NCBI GenBank assembly: GCA_948567375.1
Contig: OX419757.1
Location: forward strand, 51,023,665-51,087,664
From: Lunularia cruciata
Taxonomy: Eukaryota > Streptophyta > Marchantiopsida > Lunulariales > Lunulariaceae
DNA length: 64,000 nucleotides
Direction: 5' to 3'
This document shows, one piece after another, positions 1 through 11,963 of the stretch (the first letter of the stretch is position 1; each line of letters begins with the position of its first letter). A program made the translations under genes and the position numbers. The notes below the pieces were generated by a model. That model was not told where the DNA came from and made no database searches. It saw only the letters and a program-made list of their open reading frames with translations.

Positions 1-2
1 TT

Positions 3-494
3 ACAACCAAACAAACCCCATACTTCTTGACATATGGCTTGTTTCCCATACTGCCAGTTGAATTTGAAGTTCCGACTTATTGAGTCTTGTGCGAAGAACG
101 AATGTCGGAAGAGGAAAGTCAGGATCTTCGGATTCATCAACTGATGTGGTTAGAAGAGAAAAGAGACAATGCAATGCAAACCACGAAAGAAGTACAAGCA
201 CAGAGGAAAGTCAGGCACGATCAGAGAATCAAGCCTATGATTGTACGAGAAGGGGATTTGGTTTTGTTATATGACAATCGCCAAATATTTTTTCCAAGCA
301 AGTTGCATTTGAGATGGATGGGTCCCTATCGAGTTCGTTATCTTTACAAAAATGGATCCATGCAACTCGTCGATTTGGAAGGTAATCCTTTTGCCACTCA
401 AGTAAACGGGTGGAGAGTTCGGAGATATTGGACCATAGACTCGGAAGTTTCTAAGACACCCGAGGTCTATGTTCGCGGGGATGCTCACATTTGA
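3..494 (+). pseudogene. Ty3/gypsy integrase C-terminus (family A element), broken
   Basis: This is the end of a retrotransposon pol polyprotein, covering the last part of the integrase and its DNA-binding tail. The reading starts with a PYFLTYGLFPILPVEFEVP stretch, which matches the segment after the integrase catalytic core in plant gypsy elements. It then has the basic tail with VREGDLVLLYDNRQ, FPSKLHLRWMGPYRV and VNGWRVRRYW, typical of the GPY-like module of Tat/Athila-type elements. An in-frame TGA near base 82 replaces an expected arginine codon (CGA to TGA). The catalytic core lies before the window starts. The stop at 492-494 overlaps a polypurine tract, and the long LTR begins 12 bases later, so this is the 3' end of the internal region of the element whose 3' LTR follows. 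Confidence 0.75.
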
Positions 495-503
495 GGGAAG
501 GGG
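493..503 (+). other. Polypurine tract of family A element
   Basis: GAGGGAAGGGG lies just upstream of TGTGGTGCCCACA. In LTR retrotransposons the polypurine tract primes plus-strand synthesis immediately before the 3' LTR. Its position between the pol stop and the TG start of the LTR supports both calls. Confidence 0.75.
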
Positions 504-868
504 TATGTGGTGCCCACATTTTTTGTTTTTTTCCAAAATAAAGGAGAAGAACTGTATAGAGAAGTCGGATTGCGCCTGTATGGCCAAAGAAGACGAAGAA
601 AATTGTCTTCGGGGTGAAACCCAAAGTAAAGTGACTTCGGGCCATGAGGCGAAGTACTCTGAAATGTTGTGTCAGCATACAATACGAAGTAAATTGTCTT
701 CGGCTCGGGAGGGAGCTCAACCCCAGGCAAAGATAGTCTAACAACCTTTTGTCGGGGCAAGAAATTCAAGAAGGGGCTGTTTCAAAATTGGTGGCTCATA
801 CGCGCAAAGGTTGAGTGACAGTGACAGGTGCATGCCGGAGGTGTGATTCTTGGTAGAAACTCAAAGCG

Positions 869-3493
869 ATGGAAGACAAAGAAGTGCAACTCTATAAAAA
901 TCGAAACTGCAACGACGAAATGTCAAGCAATTTTCCTTTGCCGTTGAGGAGTCGTCTTGCAGGTGATCGGGGAAAGGGAAATAGAGTTGGACTCGTGTTA
1001 GTGCGTAAGGGAGAAGTCAAGAGAGAGAAATCGAGAGACCAAAAGAAAGCAGAAGAGATGGGAGGAGGGAAGAAGAACTCCGAATTTGCAGTGAGAAATC
1101 ATGCAATTTGAAGATTAGATATAGTAGCAAGGATCGAAGTCTTGAGCCGACTTCAGATCACTTTTCTGGCATGGAACTGGAACGTAAGTTTTCCAGGATT
1201 CATGACAGAAATCATCGAGAGTAAATGTCTTGATGGTCTTGAGGAAGAAGGGAAGAGAGGAAATCCGGCTCGCTGGACAGAGTTGGATTGGAGACTCGTA
1301 CTCGGGAAGGAGGCAGGCTCGGAGCAGGGAGCCACGTTCTTGGAGAAAGGAGAGATAGTCCAAGAAATGTAGGAGGTGAGGGATGCCTTCTCGTCGAAGA
1401 GGACGAAGAATGGGTATAAAGTTGAGAGCTATAAAGACTCAATGAGGAGAGGAATTGTGAGTGCACTAGTGGCCCTCCTAAAGCCGGAGAGAACTACCTA
1501 TGTGATGAAACACCAAGCGGTGTTCTTTCACAAGTTATTTGCAGGAGAACCCATAAATTGGGCAAGGTGCTTTCACGGAAGAACGAGGCAGATGGTGTAG
1601 AATCTGCAGGATAAGTCACCTCCACACTACATCGTACCATTTGCAGCCCATTTTTACCTCGGGTTAAATCTGCTCAATTTGGCGGAGCGTAATCGAATGG
1701 TGTCTCATTTCCATCCTGATTTGAGAAGAGAAGTCGACGCGGAGGAGCAGCAATACATTCTCCAAATCCGGAGCACGGACGATTACTATGCGAAGACAGG
1801 GAAGAACGTGGAGGTCGTTGAAAGTACCCCGAAGAAGAAGAGAACTCGGCAAGCAAAAGCCGAAGAAAACAAGAAACCTCGGAAAATGCAGAAAAATAAA
1901 CCAAGGCGAGGAATGGTGGTGATTGAGTCGGAAGATGAAGACTCAGAAGGCAAAGCCAAGCTCAAGATGGAGGACTCGGACCGTGAGGAGGAACCTGAGC
2001 TGACATTGCAAAGTGGAGATACGAGCAGTGACAGTGAGGAAGGAGGAGAGATGACATCGATACGAGCGGCTAAAGAATACAAAGAAGAAATGCAAGCCAA
2101 AGAAGAAACCGAAGACAATGCGGCGTTGGAAGATGAAGTACTAGTGTGTGAGGAGAAGAAGATCGTAGTACAGCGAGGAATTCGCTCGAGACGTAAGGCA
2201 AAGTGTGAAGCGTGACCGAGTAGAGTGAAGGAAGAGGTAGAAGGAAGCTCGGGCAGTGAGGCATCGATCTCAATACAAAGACTTCAAAGAAGAAGGCAAG
2301 TATCAGGAGAACACGAGGAAAGAAGAGAGACCACTCCGCGGGAGGACGAAGTTGTCAGTAATGGAGTAGATTACCTGCAGATGGTAGTATGCCCGCTATT
2401 GGTGAAGATGGAGAAGAAGAAGAAGGAGATGCTGTCTATTTGTCCAGAAGTAAAGACTGTGTTGCAGGTCTTATCAAGATTGGAAGAAGAAAACTCGGAG
2501 TTGAAGAAGAGTATAACTTGAGGTGAGGAAGAGAGAGAAGTACTGCGAGCGGAAGTAGTCAAGAGAAGTCAAGTAATCGAAGACCTGAAGAGAGAAGTGA
2601 GTTATCGAGAAGATCTTGTGAGGAATAGTGACATCGCAAGGGAGAGACAGGTAGCAGAGCATGAAATCTTGAAGCAGCAGTTTGCTGATTCAAGAGTTGA
2701 ACTTATCCATGCTATGGCGAGGGTAGCATCGAAGGATCAAGAGCTCGATCAAGTGATGGAGAGTACGGAGGAGAAGAAGCAACTCTGGCAGCAAGAGTTG
2801 GCTGTGAGATATAGAGAAGAAGAGAGATTACGAGACTTACTTCGTAATCAGGAAGAGAAGGTTGCACAGAAGGAGAAAGAGAAGGAAGCGGTGAAGGCCG
2901 AGTTCGAAGAAGGATTGGCAATGTACAGAGAACAATGGCTCACAGATCGGGAACGCAAACGCAAGACAAGATTGGAGCCATTGAAGGAAATTGTCCTCAA
3001 AGTAAACGCAATGTTGAGTATAGAGGCCAGCGTTCCAATTGAGGAGACGAGATTGCACGAGTTAAAACTGTTGGTGCAGGAAATGAGGCAAAGACAAGCA
3101 AAAGACATGGATTTGAATGCCTTGTTGATTAAATTGAGAACTCGTGTAGATAGGAAGATCTTAGAAGTAGAAGACAATATTGCGATTAGATTAGACTTAG
3201 TGAGAATAGAGTTAGAAAAGCTTCGGCAGGATGTTAAGGCAAAACTCGGAGTAGATAACATAGGGATCCAAATGTCTTCGGAGTTGCCCTCAAAGATATT
3301 AGAGAAGAGTGGGTCGAAGGATGAGGAGTTAGATAGATTACCCACTAGTGCAATTTCAGATCAGGAAAGAGAATTGCAGAATCTGGTAGAAGATGTGGGA
3401 GATCTAAAACCCGAGGAAAATGTAGTAGGAAGTAAGATTACTTCGGGTTCGGGTTTGAAAGCCCAGGAAGAAGTAGACATCAAATTGGAGTAG
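869..3493 (+). pseudogene. LTR-encoded coiled-coil protein of unknown function (copy A1)
   Basis: This reading frame of about 874 codons lies inside the LTR and stays in one frame, broken only by stops (near 1109, 1370, 1598, 2213 and 2519). The N-terminal third is globular, with blocks such as ITFLAWNWNVSFP, NPARWTELDWRLVLGKEAG, NGYKVESYKD and PPHYIVPFAAHFYLGLNLL. A strongly acidic and basic linker follows. The last 300 residues (2597-3493) are rich in E, K, Q and R with heptad-like spacing, which indicates a long coiled coil. At least one stop is CGA to TGA, because the other copy has arginine there. The same protein is encoded in the copies at 41458-43926 and 49671-52206. I do not recognise a named domain. 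The globular-plus-coiled-coil layout recalls proteins often labelled putative gypsy-type transposon in plants, but that is an impression only. Confidence 0.6.
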
Positions 3494-3609
3494 TAACCAA
3501 TTTGAGATTTGAAGGGGCAGATATGAAGAGGTGCATTGTCATTTCGGATCTGCAGGTTAGAACGGTTGTGGTAGAACGGTATAGTTGTTAGAACTGTCGA
3601 TTGCTTCAC

Positions 3610-3617
3610 TATTTAAG
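3610..3617 (+). promoter_or_regulatory. Probable LTR core promoter (TATA-like box)
   Basis: TATTTAAG lies about 670 bp before the LTR end. It is kept at the same place in the other copies (44047-44054, 52327-52334, and TATTTAAA at 6874-6881). If it is the LTR promoter, the long reading frame lies in U3, upstream of the transcription start. Confidence 0.5.
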
Positions 3618-4286
3618 AGTGGCATTCGCATGAAATTGTTGTTCAGTGCTCATTATTTCTGAGAATAGATAAAGCAAAGTGCTGTGAAGCAGTGCTCGTC
3701 GCTTGAGCTTGATTCCGAGTATAAACTTTGTGATTGTATTTGTGAGTGTTTGGAGAAATTCGAAGTGCAAGTCAGAGTGCTTGTTGGATGTTGGATTCCA
3801 CAGCCTTGATCTTTGTTCTGTGTGTTTGATCCTAAGTGAAGTGCAATCGAAGCAATGCCTTGACAGATCTTACAGGAATTGTAGTGTTGGTAGTATTCTG
3901 CATTTGTGAGTGTAGGGCGAAGTTGATGTGAAGCAATTTTGATCGAGGAAGTTGTGCCTTCAGTGGAAGGGTGGAACACAATTGTGAGGCGAAGTCGTTT
4001 TGCAGTGAAGTGCCGTTTTTGGGAGAGCCTGAATCATCACAATCAAGATTGTTTGGAAAGAATTGAAGGAGTTGTGATTAAGGAGTGTGAATTTGTGACA
4101 AGACTGCAAGTCAGTGATTGCTATTCTCTTCTGGGTGTGGTTTCTACCTGAGAGACTAAAGAAGAACTCAAGAAGAACTGAAATTGTTACTTTGCTTCGT
4201 ATTTGACCAATTTTGACTCGTATCTCTGCGGGAACAAACTTTACTTACCAAATTACCGCAAAAGTGATATTTGCCGGGTTGTCACA

Positions 4287-4695
4287 TAAAGTCAAAAAGT
4301 AGAAAGGAATATCCATTCACATGGGCATATTCCCCTAAGCATGTAGTCTTATCTTGACCCAACCACTAAGTTAAGGATTCCTTCACATGGGCTATCCTTG
4401 GACTAAAGAAGAATCCGAAACAAAAAGGCTTGCAGGCGTAAGAGTTTTCAACTCTTTCCTCAAAGCCAAACACCTAGGAATAATACCAAGTCAACACACT
4501 AGAATCCAAAATAGTGGTGCTCATCTTTTCTACTTCCTCTAAAGTAAGGTCCCCTCTATCTTAGCTATGACTAACTTTAGCTAACCATGACTAATATAGA
4601 ACCCTCCTTTATCTCTATATAAATAATATCTTTTAGTACTTGTAATACCAAGCTAAATATCATAATACCACACACATGCACAAATGGGTGTTATA
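4287..4695 (-). repeat. Truncated LTR of family X (inverted)
   Basis: Read on the minus strand this matches the first part of the LTRs at 27170-27859 and 53480-54166, from the TGTAACACCC-type start (TATAACACCC here) to the ...TTTTTGACTTTA segment. It is cut at 4287 by the family A LTR, so the family A element was inserted into this older LTR or joined to it. Confidence 0.75.
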
Positions 4696-4719
4696 GCACA
4701 ACTACCACACCACAGAATG

Positions 4720-5929
4720 AGAAGAGCTGGCCATTGTTCTGGCAACCAAGCATTGGAAGCACTATCTAGGCGAGAAGGCATTTGTAGTAGAGACAGACCA
4801 CAAACCTCTAGTCTACCTCAAGATGCAAAAGGATCTATCTCGTCGCTAGATTTGGTGGGCAAAGTGGTGACAATGCTTCAACATGACAATCACCTACATG
4901 GAAGGGAAAAAGCAACTTGCAGATGCATTCACTTGCATGCCAATGTCAAACAACTTGGTGGCAGAGGTTAAGATTAACCCTGAATTCTGGCCAGAGATTC
5001 TATTTGCTACAAAAACTGATCCACAGATTGTAGAAGCGCAATCATCTAAATGCGTCGCTAGCACCCAAGGACTCACCTTTTGTGATGGCAGATTATGGAT
5101 CCCAAATGTCCTTGAATTATGCACCACCATTCTAGCAAAATGTCATGATTCAGCCATTGCAGGTCATGTTGGAGTGGACAAGACCTTGGATGCAATCCAG
5201 CGCCTATTGGCCTAAGATGAGCAATGACGTGATGGACTTTATGCGCAACTGCCTACTTTGTCAATAGAACAAAGCTTCTAATCAAGCTCTTGCAGTGCTC
5301 CTTCAACCTCTCCCCATGCCTACCCAACATTGGGAACAAGTGAGTATAGATCTCGTTTGTGAATTACCCAAGACCACCTCAGGGTTTGACTCCATCATGG
5401 TCTTGTGGACCGGCTCAGCAAATTGATTCATGTATGCTCTACCACCAAGGATGTGACCGCTCCACAACTAGCTCAATTATACAAAGATGCAGTCTTCTCT
5501 CACCATGGCTTGTCTAGAGTACTTATCACTGATAGAGGCACTCAATTCACCAATTTGTTTTGGCGAACACTCTTTGGGTTCTTCAAAACCAATTTGGCCA
5601 TGTCCATAGCTTACCACCCACAAATAGATGGCCAAACAAAGCGGGCTAATTGCACAATTGAAGACATGTTATGCGGCTTCACCTTAGAAGAGCAAGAGAG
5701 GTAGGACACCCTACTCCCATTGGTAAAATTTGCTAACAACAATTCAGTGAATGCATCCACCCAAGTCACTCCATTCTTCCTCATGTATGGTGAGCATCCC
5801 TTCACACCTTCTAGCTTGATGAAGATCCATCCAGTGGCTACCAAGGTCGATGCAGTCAATATGTTTGTTTCTAGAATCCAACAAGGTGTGGAGAGCGCCA
5901 AGCACAGATTACAAATTGCACAAATTTGA
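4720..5929 (+). pseudogene. Chromovirus-type RNase H and integrase fragment
   Basis: This is a decayed fragment of a Ty3/gypsy pol gene. RNase H residues are seen in ELAIVLATKHWKHYLG and VVETDHKPLVYL, followed by YMEGKKQLADAF. The integrase follows with the zinc-binding region (CHDSAIAGHVGVDKTLDAI), then VSIDLVCELPKT, LITDRGTQFTNLFW and AYHPQIDGQTKRAN, which carry the D, D and E of the catalytic triad. Stops and frame shifts break it at several points, for example after 5214 and at 5702. The sequence is close to the minus-strand integrase at 16759-17339, so I place it in family N. The reverse transcriptase and the 3' end of the element are missing. Confidence 0.8.
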
Positions 5930-5949
5930 TAGAAGTAGTATGTAATCCA

Positions 5950-6120
5950 AGGGTGGAGCTTGTTGACATGTCATCTATCTGTGTGCCTAATCCTATGGTG
6001 GAGCTTCCTTGGAGGAGATCCTCGTTGTCTGTATAATAAAGAGAAGGTGCTCCTTTAGAGCACCAAATGTTGAGTGTGTAATTTGTGTTTCTCTCTCTTC
6101 TCTTGTCCTCGGAGTATTAT
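5950..6120 (+). other. Possible LTR-end fragment of an unassigned element
   Basis: A purine-rich AAGGGTGGAGCT is followed by TGTTGACATGTC, which looks like a polypurine tract and an LTR start. The stretch ends with a CT-rich leader-like sequence before family A sequence begins. No second copy is present in the window, so the call is weak. Confidence 0.3.
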
Positions 6121-6124
6121 AGAG

Positions 6125-7549
6125 TAGCCAAAGATCAACTCATGTTGAATCAACAAAAGAAGGAAGCAATGGAGGCTGAATTTGAGGACGAGTTAATGAT
6201 GTATTACAATGAGTTGGAGGAAGAGAGAAAGAAAGTAGAGTAGATTGTAGAATTGGATGTAATGGGAGCAATGGTAAATGAGATGAAAGTGTTGCTTAGC
6301 ACTGAAGTTGAAGCAAAGTTGGAAGAAGCCCAACTACACAAGTTGAAGTTTTTGGTGTAGGAGACAAGGAAGGGGAAAGCAAAGGACACAAAGTTGAACA
6401 ATCTATTGATTTGCAGCAAAATCGCATAGATAGGAAGATGTTAGAAGTAGGAGACAATGTTTGTCTTAAATTTGATCTTGTTAGAATAGACGTGGATAGA
6501 CTTTGTAGTGAGGTAAATTAGTAAGGACGTTTGAAGTAGCAAAAGTAGGAGTGCAGGTGTCTTTGGGTCAATTACCAAAGACATTAGAGAAGAGTGTGTC
6601 AAGAGATAAAGAGTTAGATAAGTTACCAACTAGTGCAATTGTAGTTTGTAGTGAAGAAATAGTAGAAATAGAAGAATTAGGAGTAGAATTAGGTAGACCC
6701 AAAGAAGGGGAAATACTTGAAGGAACTTTGGGTTTAGAAGCCAAAGTTGAGGTTGACATCAGATTGGAGATTTGAAGAGGTAGATATGAAGAGATGCATT
6801 GTCATTTTGGATCTGTAGGTTGGTAAAGTTGTTGTAGAACAATATTTTTGTTAGTTATTGTTGATTGCTCTACTATTTAAAGGAAACATTTGCAGTATGT
6901 CATTGTTCAATGTTCATTATTCTTGAGAATATATAAAGCAAAGTGATGATTCCAATGCTTGTCACTTGAGCTTAATTCTAAGTATCAAATCTGTAATTGT
7001 GTTTGTGAATGTATGAAGAATTTTGAAGTGCAAGTCAATATGTTGGTTAAATGTTTGATTCCATGGCCTTGATCTTTGTTTTGTATGTTTGATCTTGAGT
7101 GAAAGTGCAATTGAAGCAATGCCTTGACACATCTGAGAGAAATTGTAGTGTTGGTAGTATTTTGCATTTGTGAGTGCAATGTTGAGTTGATGTGAAGCAA
7201 TTTTGATTGAGGAAGTTGTGCCTTCAATAGAGGGGTGGAAGACAATTCTAAAGTAAAGTCATTTTACAATGACAAAGCCATTTTTGGGAAGGACTAAATC
7301 ATCATAATCAAGATCATTTTGGACATATTTGAAGTATTTCATGAGTACCTATTTGTTGTGACAAGACTATGATTAATGCTTATTACTCTCTTTTGGTTGT
7401 AGTTTCTACCTGAGAGATTAAAGAAGAACTCAAGAAGAATTGTTTGTTACTATTTGACTTTGTATTTGAACATTTTTGAATTGTATCTCGATGGGCATAA
7501 ACTTTACTTACCTGATTACCGCAAATGTGATAGTTGTCGGGTTGTCACA
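6125..7549 (+). repeat. 5'-truncated family A LTR (A4)
   Basis: This matches the last 1.4 kb of the family A LTR, including the C-terminal coiled-coil coding part (6125-6775), the TATTTAAA box at 6874 and the LTR end CGGGTTGTCACA at 7549. It is the most decayed copy, with several TAG stops in the coding part. The right junction falls inside minus-strand chromovirus sequence. The left part of the LTR is missing. Confidence 0.75.
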
Positions 7550-8443
7550 CATAGAACCAACCTGGTTTGTACTCAAGTTTGATATCAAAAAAATTTGGAG
7601 TTGTTTCTCTCATTGATGAAGTGGATTCTTCATGTGTTCCAAATGTTATGTCTGCAACAAGGATTTGTGATTGGTTTGCAAGATCACTTGTTTTCCCAAG
7701 AGATAATGTCTCCATATCTTGGTGGCATGTACTACTGCTAGTTGTTCCCAATCTTGTGTAGTGTAGTTCCTTTTTGTGGTGTATAATTGACTTCATAAGT
7801 GTTGTTTGCAACTCTTCCAACTTCTTTGGTGAGAGCCCATAGATTGGTCTACTCATAGGAGTACTCCCTAGAAATAACTCAATCTTGAAGTGCATACGAG
7901 AATCAGAGGGTAATTCCTTGGGCAATAAAAGGGTGATACCTCATCCAAAAAATCTCCATAAACTCCTAAACTATATGATCAACCATTGCTTGATGAGGCT
8001 CTTGACCCTCCTCATATTCTCCTTGTGCAATTGGCTTGATTCACATCACAAAAATAGATTTATCTTCTTCCAAAGCTTGCTCTATGGCTGCTTCACTAAC
8101 GAGCTTCACTGACAAACTTCCCATCTAGGGACTTATCTTCCTTCAAATCTTGCTCTATGGTTGCTTTCTTGACAAACTTCCTATCTTAGGACTCACTATT
8201 CTTAGGTGTCTTACTCAAAGATGCCAAACAACCTAATTGGAAATTTCAACCTTGGCATTGTACTTGAATTTATTGTTGGGTCCAATCAAATTGAATCTTA
8301 TGATGTTCAAGCTAAGGCAAACCCAAAATGATGTCATAGTGTAGAGGTGCCACAACAAACCTCATACACTCCAAATACTCCTTCCCAATCTTGAATGTAA
8401 CAAGATGTGAGGTGCAAAATGCAAAACCCTTTCTACCATCCAT
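7550..8443 (-). pseudogene. Chromovirus N1 pol fragment (protease linker, start of RT, end of RNase H)
   Basis: The minus strand reads the beginning of the reverse transcriptase (MHFKIELFLGSTPMSRPIY, then SPKKLEELQTTLM) and then jumps directly to RNase H sequence (RLGTTSSSTCHQDMETLSLG). Compared with the second N copy at 17850-19800, roughly 1 kb containing the RT catalytic core is deleted. Upstream on the same strand (8070-8220) is a linker with 60 bp repeats, also seen in the second copy. The fragment ends where a 2.2 kb insertion begins. Confidence 0.7.
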
Positions 8444-10603
8444 TGTTGTAGTTTATCTTTCTCTCTTTGTGAACATACAAGGTGCCTAGCTATGGAACCT
8501 ATAGATCAAAGGTTGTAGATTAACCTGTCCTTACTAGTTTGAGGGTGTGTAGAATCTAGCCAATAAAACCTTCCGCTTTAGGTTTTGGTATTCTTGCTAT
8601 CGGGTAAGGTGGTAATGGGCAACCTAACCAATCATTGTAACACACACTCTTGGTCTATTGGTCATCACTTCCAAAATTACCAAGGAGAAATACAAAGCAC
8701 TCTTGGAAGGAAAGAACCTAAGCGCAACGCCCGCACACCAATCCAAATCAACTAGGCATACAAACAAGCATGCAAGCACGGAGAGGATCCAACCACAAGA
8801 TGTCAACAACAACTCTCCATGCTTTTGGTGGAAATCAGCTTAAGAACTCCTTGCCCTTTCTTCAAGTTAATTTCAATCTGTACTCCAAATTCCTCAATTA
8901 TGCACTTCAGATTTCAGCCAATTTATAATCCAAGTGTAGAACTTCTATCTCTTTTGTTGGAGAAAATCCTATGAAACTCAAATGGGTATAACTTTCTCTG
9001 TGTGGCTTGAATCCAAGTGTTCTAGGATTCAATGGAAAGCTTGTGAGATAAGCTTTCCAACGACAAGTAATATACCTCAATTTGATTGTTAAAGTTCCCT
9101 TTAAAATCTTCCAAACTTGGCCAATTGCTCATAGGGTTTTACCCTAATTTCAAAATCCCTATTTTAGGGTTTGCTCCTAGTTCTTTTCAAATTTTCCCCA
9201 GATTTCTGATTCAAAAGTACACTTGATCCTCAAAAACACTTTGGCAACCTGAAACCCTCAATCATAGTCACAATGTAGGAGAATTAACATCCAATCAAGA
9301 TGGAAGATAAAAATTGATCTATCAAGCTTATGACAATATTTGCAGCATAGTGTCTTGCATCAATTCTCACTCTTTATGGACCCAAAGTCAACAAAATTTT
9401 CATAGTAGTTAGTTGTGCTCTTGTCTAACACTCTACAAAGTTAAGTACTCTAATCCAACCTCAAATTCAAGATATGGATCAATCCCTGAGTTGAGCTAAC
9501 TTGTGAGCTGTATAGACCCCATTATGCTTGATCCAAGACCCTCAATTTTCTATGCAAATAATTCACATGAAATCTTTGCACAAAGGTGAAAATCCTAACC
9601 ACCAACAAGACTAGGAATTTTCACAAGGTGATTTGAATCTTCAAGATGACCAAAATTCCAAACATGATTAGCATCTCATATCCAACACCTCACTTTCTAG
9701 AACTCCAACTTCAATTGACTAAATCTAATTTGAGATTGATCAAATTTTAACATTTGTTGAACTCAGCAGTACAAAACCTTTGTCATTTGTCCTATTCCTT
9801 TAATAGATCATAAAAATGTTTCACATAGCTTTCCAAATTGTCTATCTTGTCCTCATGGGTATGAATTCTACCCCCTTACTTCAAGTCATCATATCTCCCA
9901 CAAAATTGACTCAAATATCTCAAACTTTGTCTCAAAATTGTAGCATGTCTACTCCTCTATCCAATAGTGGTCTTTTCTTGTTGAATTTTTTCCCCAAACT
10001 CCCCTAATTGTCCCAAAAACACCCAACTTCTCCTCTTGGAAACCAATCTCTTGCAATTTTATCTTTTAGGTCTTCATCTTTTGACAAGTAGGCCCCATAA
10101 CTCCACCTTGAAGCTCATAAGCAAAAATTTAGGGGTGATAAGAAGGATGATAGGATTTGGGTTTCCTAACATTGACTCCTTGAATAGCATCCCAAAATGT
10201 CTCACCGTCCAATCTCGTAAGCCGTCAACGGTGTAGAATCTGAAGCCTAATGAGAAAAGGATTTGGGAGTGGCAAAACAGGAGCATGGGACATTGCATGC
10301 TCAAATGCTTCCTTTGATGCTCTAAGACTTTTGCTCTGCTACAACTCTCACTCCCAACGTCCTCCTCCCCCTCAAGACTTCTTGACTAAACACCTCTGTC
10401 TCTCCACTCTCCCTAACCTTTATACATTAGAACCCTTGAACATGATAAGATTGTAACCCATGTGGCCAATCACATATATGTACATAGATTGCTCACATGG
10501 CAATGTCTCGTCCATCGGATCTATCATACAACCTACTCCACTAACATGGAGATAAACTATGATAAGTTACTTTTTTACGGGCTTTGCAAACCACAACACG
10601 ACA
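8444..10603 (-). repeat. 2.2 kb LTR-like insertion in the N1 protease region
   Basis: The second N copy reads straight through this point (near 19694), while here 2.16 kb of unrelated sequence intervenes. On the minus strand the insert begins TGTCGTGTTGTGG and ends CTACAACA, with TG...CA ends as in a solo LTR. I see no coding sequence in it. A clean target duplication is not visible, so the exact ends are approximate. Confidence 0.45.
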
Positions 10604-11952
10604 CCACCATCATCAATCTACTTTCAATTATTGGCTTGATAGGAATACATATGTCCATGCAGTTCTTTGAACTTCCAAAATCAACCAAAATCCTACAATC
10701 ACAATCACAATCAAATATCATACTTTGCAAACAAACTTGCATAAGTCAAGCCTTCAATCTCATTGGAACTAATCAGTTCCTAGTAGGTAGTTCAAAATCT
10801 CCTATTAGGATTCCTTGTTTCCCTGATCATTCTATTCCACAAACTCCATCTTGGCAACTTGTTAAGGTCACCTTTTCTCAAGTGGACATTGAACAATGCG
10901 ATGTCCAATTTGGTGATAATAAAAACAACCATCATTTTTTCATAATTTTTCTCTATCTGTAGTGCCAAGTGCTTTCCATTGAATAAAATCAATCTCCATT
11001 AGTACCGGCTCCTCCACTCTTGTGTAGTGTATTGGTAGGTTCTGTAAAGGTCAAGGTCAAGACCAAGTTATTGCAACCAAGGAATCAAAGTGTTCAGCCA
11101 ATTGCTTGATTTCCTCCAAGTGTTTTGGCTCTTGCATAGTCATCTCTAATTTGGTCTATAACTTCAAGCCTTTCACATATCGATCTAGAGTTTCACCTTC
11201 AATTATATCTAGAATTTGCATGATCATGTTCTAGAATTGTGTGATGTAACTTCTTATAGAGCCAATCTGCTTCAACTTTGCCAATCTATCATGCAACTTG
11301 TATGGCATTTATAGCTTAGAATCAACCAATTATTGCACTCTTGAATTCTACCAAAGTCAAGATTGGTACAACAATTTTCCACTCAAAATTGCCACCATAG
11401 CTTTGCTACTCCATCCAATTGGCTGGAAGCCAAGAGAATCTCTTTTTGTTCATCTTGAAGATTGGTAACTTTGAAATAACGTTTGTAGTGAAACAAAAAA
11501 TTCTCCATTGCACTTGGGAGATTCTTGCCTTCAAATACCTTGGGTTTTTGGAAATCAGATTTGATCTTCTCTTTCTCAAATTGGTGCTTTCTTTTCATGC
11601 TCTTGTCATCAATGGTCTCATTCATCCAACAATCAAGTAAGGTGCTTGATTTATTACTACATAGCAATGATAACCTCAAGCATTGCTGCCATGGCTACTA
11701 CTCTATCACACTACTCCCAATTTATCTAATCTATTTATACATAGATGCAACACATCCACCGTTCTCCATAAGTTACAATTGGAAGTACCAAGGATTCCTT
11801 GGATAAGGTGATAGCATTCTGAAAATTCTACCCAAAGCATGAGATGAGGAACTATGTAAAATGATGCTTGGGTAGTACTTTGACACCAAAATCCCAATGG
11901 TTTGACAAAAATGGATTTGGTGGTCTATAAATTCCATCCATCCTATTCATAC
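10604..11952 (-). pseudogene. Chromovirus N1 gag and protease start
   Basis: The minus strand encodes decayed gag. The capsid segment at 11383-11560 reads PKVFEGKNLPSAMENFLFHY, then YFKVTNLQDEQKEILLASS and GVAKLWWQF, the usual P..F.G ... WW pattern of Ty3/gypsy capsid. The nucleocapsid region and the start of the protease lie between 10604 and 11000. Many stops interrupt it. It runs from its LTR and primer site at 11953-12410 toward the insertion at 10603. Confidence 0.65.
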
Positions 11953-11963
11953 TCTAATACCAA
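11953..11963 (-). other. Primer-binding site of N1 (initiator-Met type)
   Basis: On the minus strand TGGTATTAGAG directly follows the LTR end CTTTTACA. It matches the start of TGGTATCAGAG, the common plant initiator tRNA-Met primer site, in 10 of 11 positions. It marks the 5' LTR of the minus-strand N1 element. Confidence 0.7.

Larger units (their letters stand above)
506..4286 (+). repeat. 3' LTR of family A element (A1), 3.78 kb, protein-coding
   Basis: The repeat starts TGTGGTGCCCACA and ends CCGGGTTGTCACA. Two further full copies with the same ends lie at 41019-44724 and 49290-53007, and a truncated one at 6125-7549. The LTR identity rests on the polypurine tract just before it, the TG/CA ends, and 5 bp target duplications around the other two copies. 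It is exceptionally long because about 2.6 kb is an open reading frame (869-3493), followed by a conserved TATTTAAG box (3610-3617) and about 670 bp to the end. The right end abuts an inverted LTR of another family, into which this element was inserted. Confidence 0.75.

Noticed and set aside
4286-4300. Target duplication of the family A LTR A1
   Set aside because: The left end of that element is outside the window, so the duplication cannot be checked.
8658-8843. Short plus-strand frame inside the 2.2 kb insertion as a gene
   Set aside because: The length is what chance gives, with no motif and no support from another copy.
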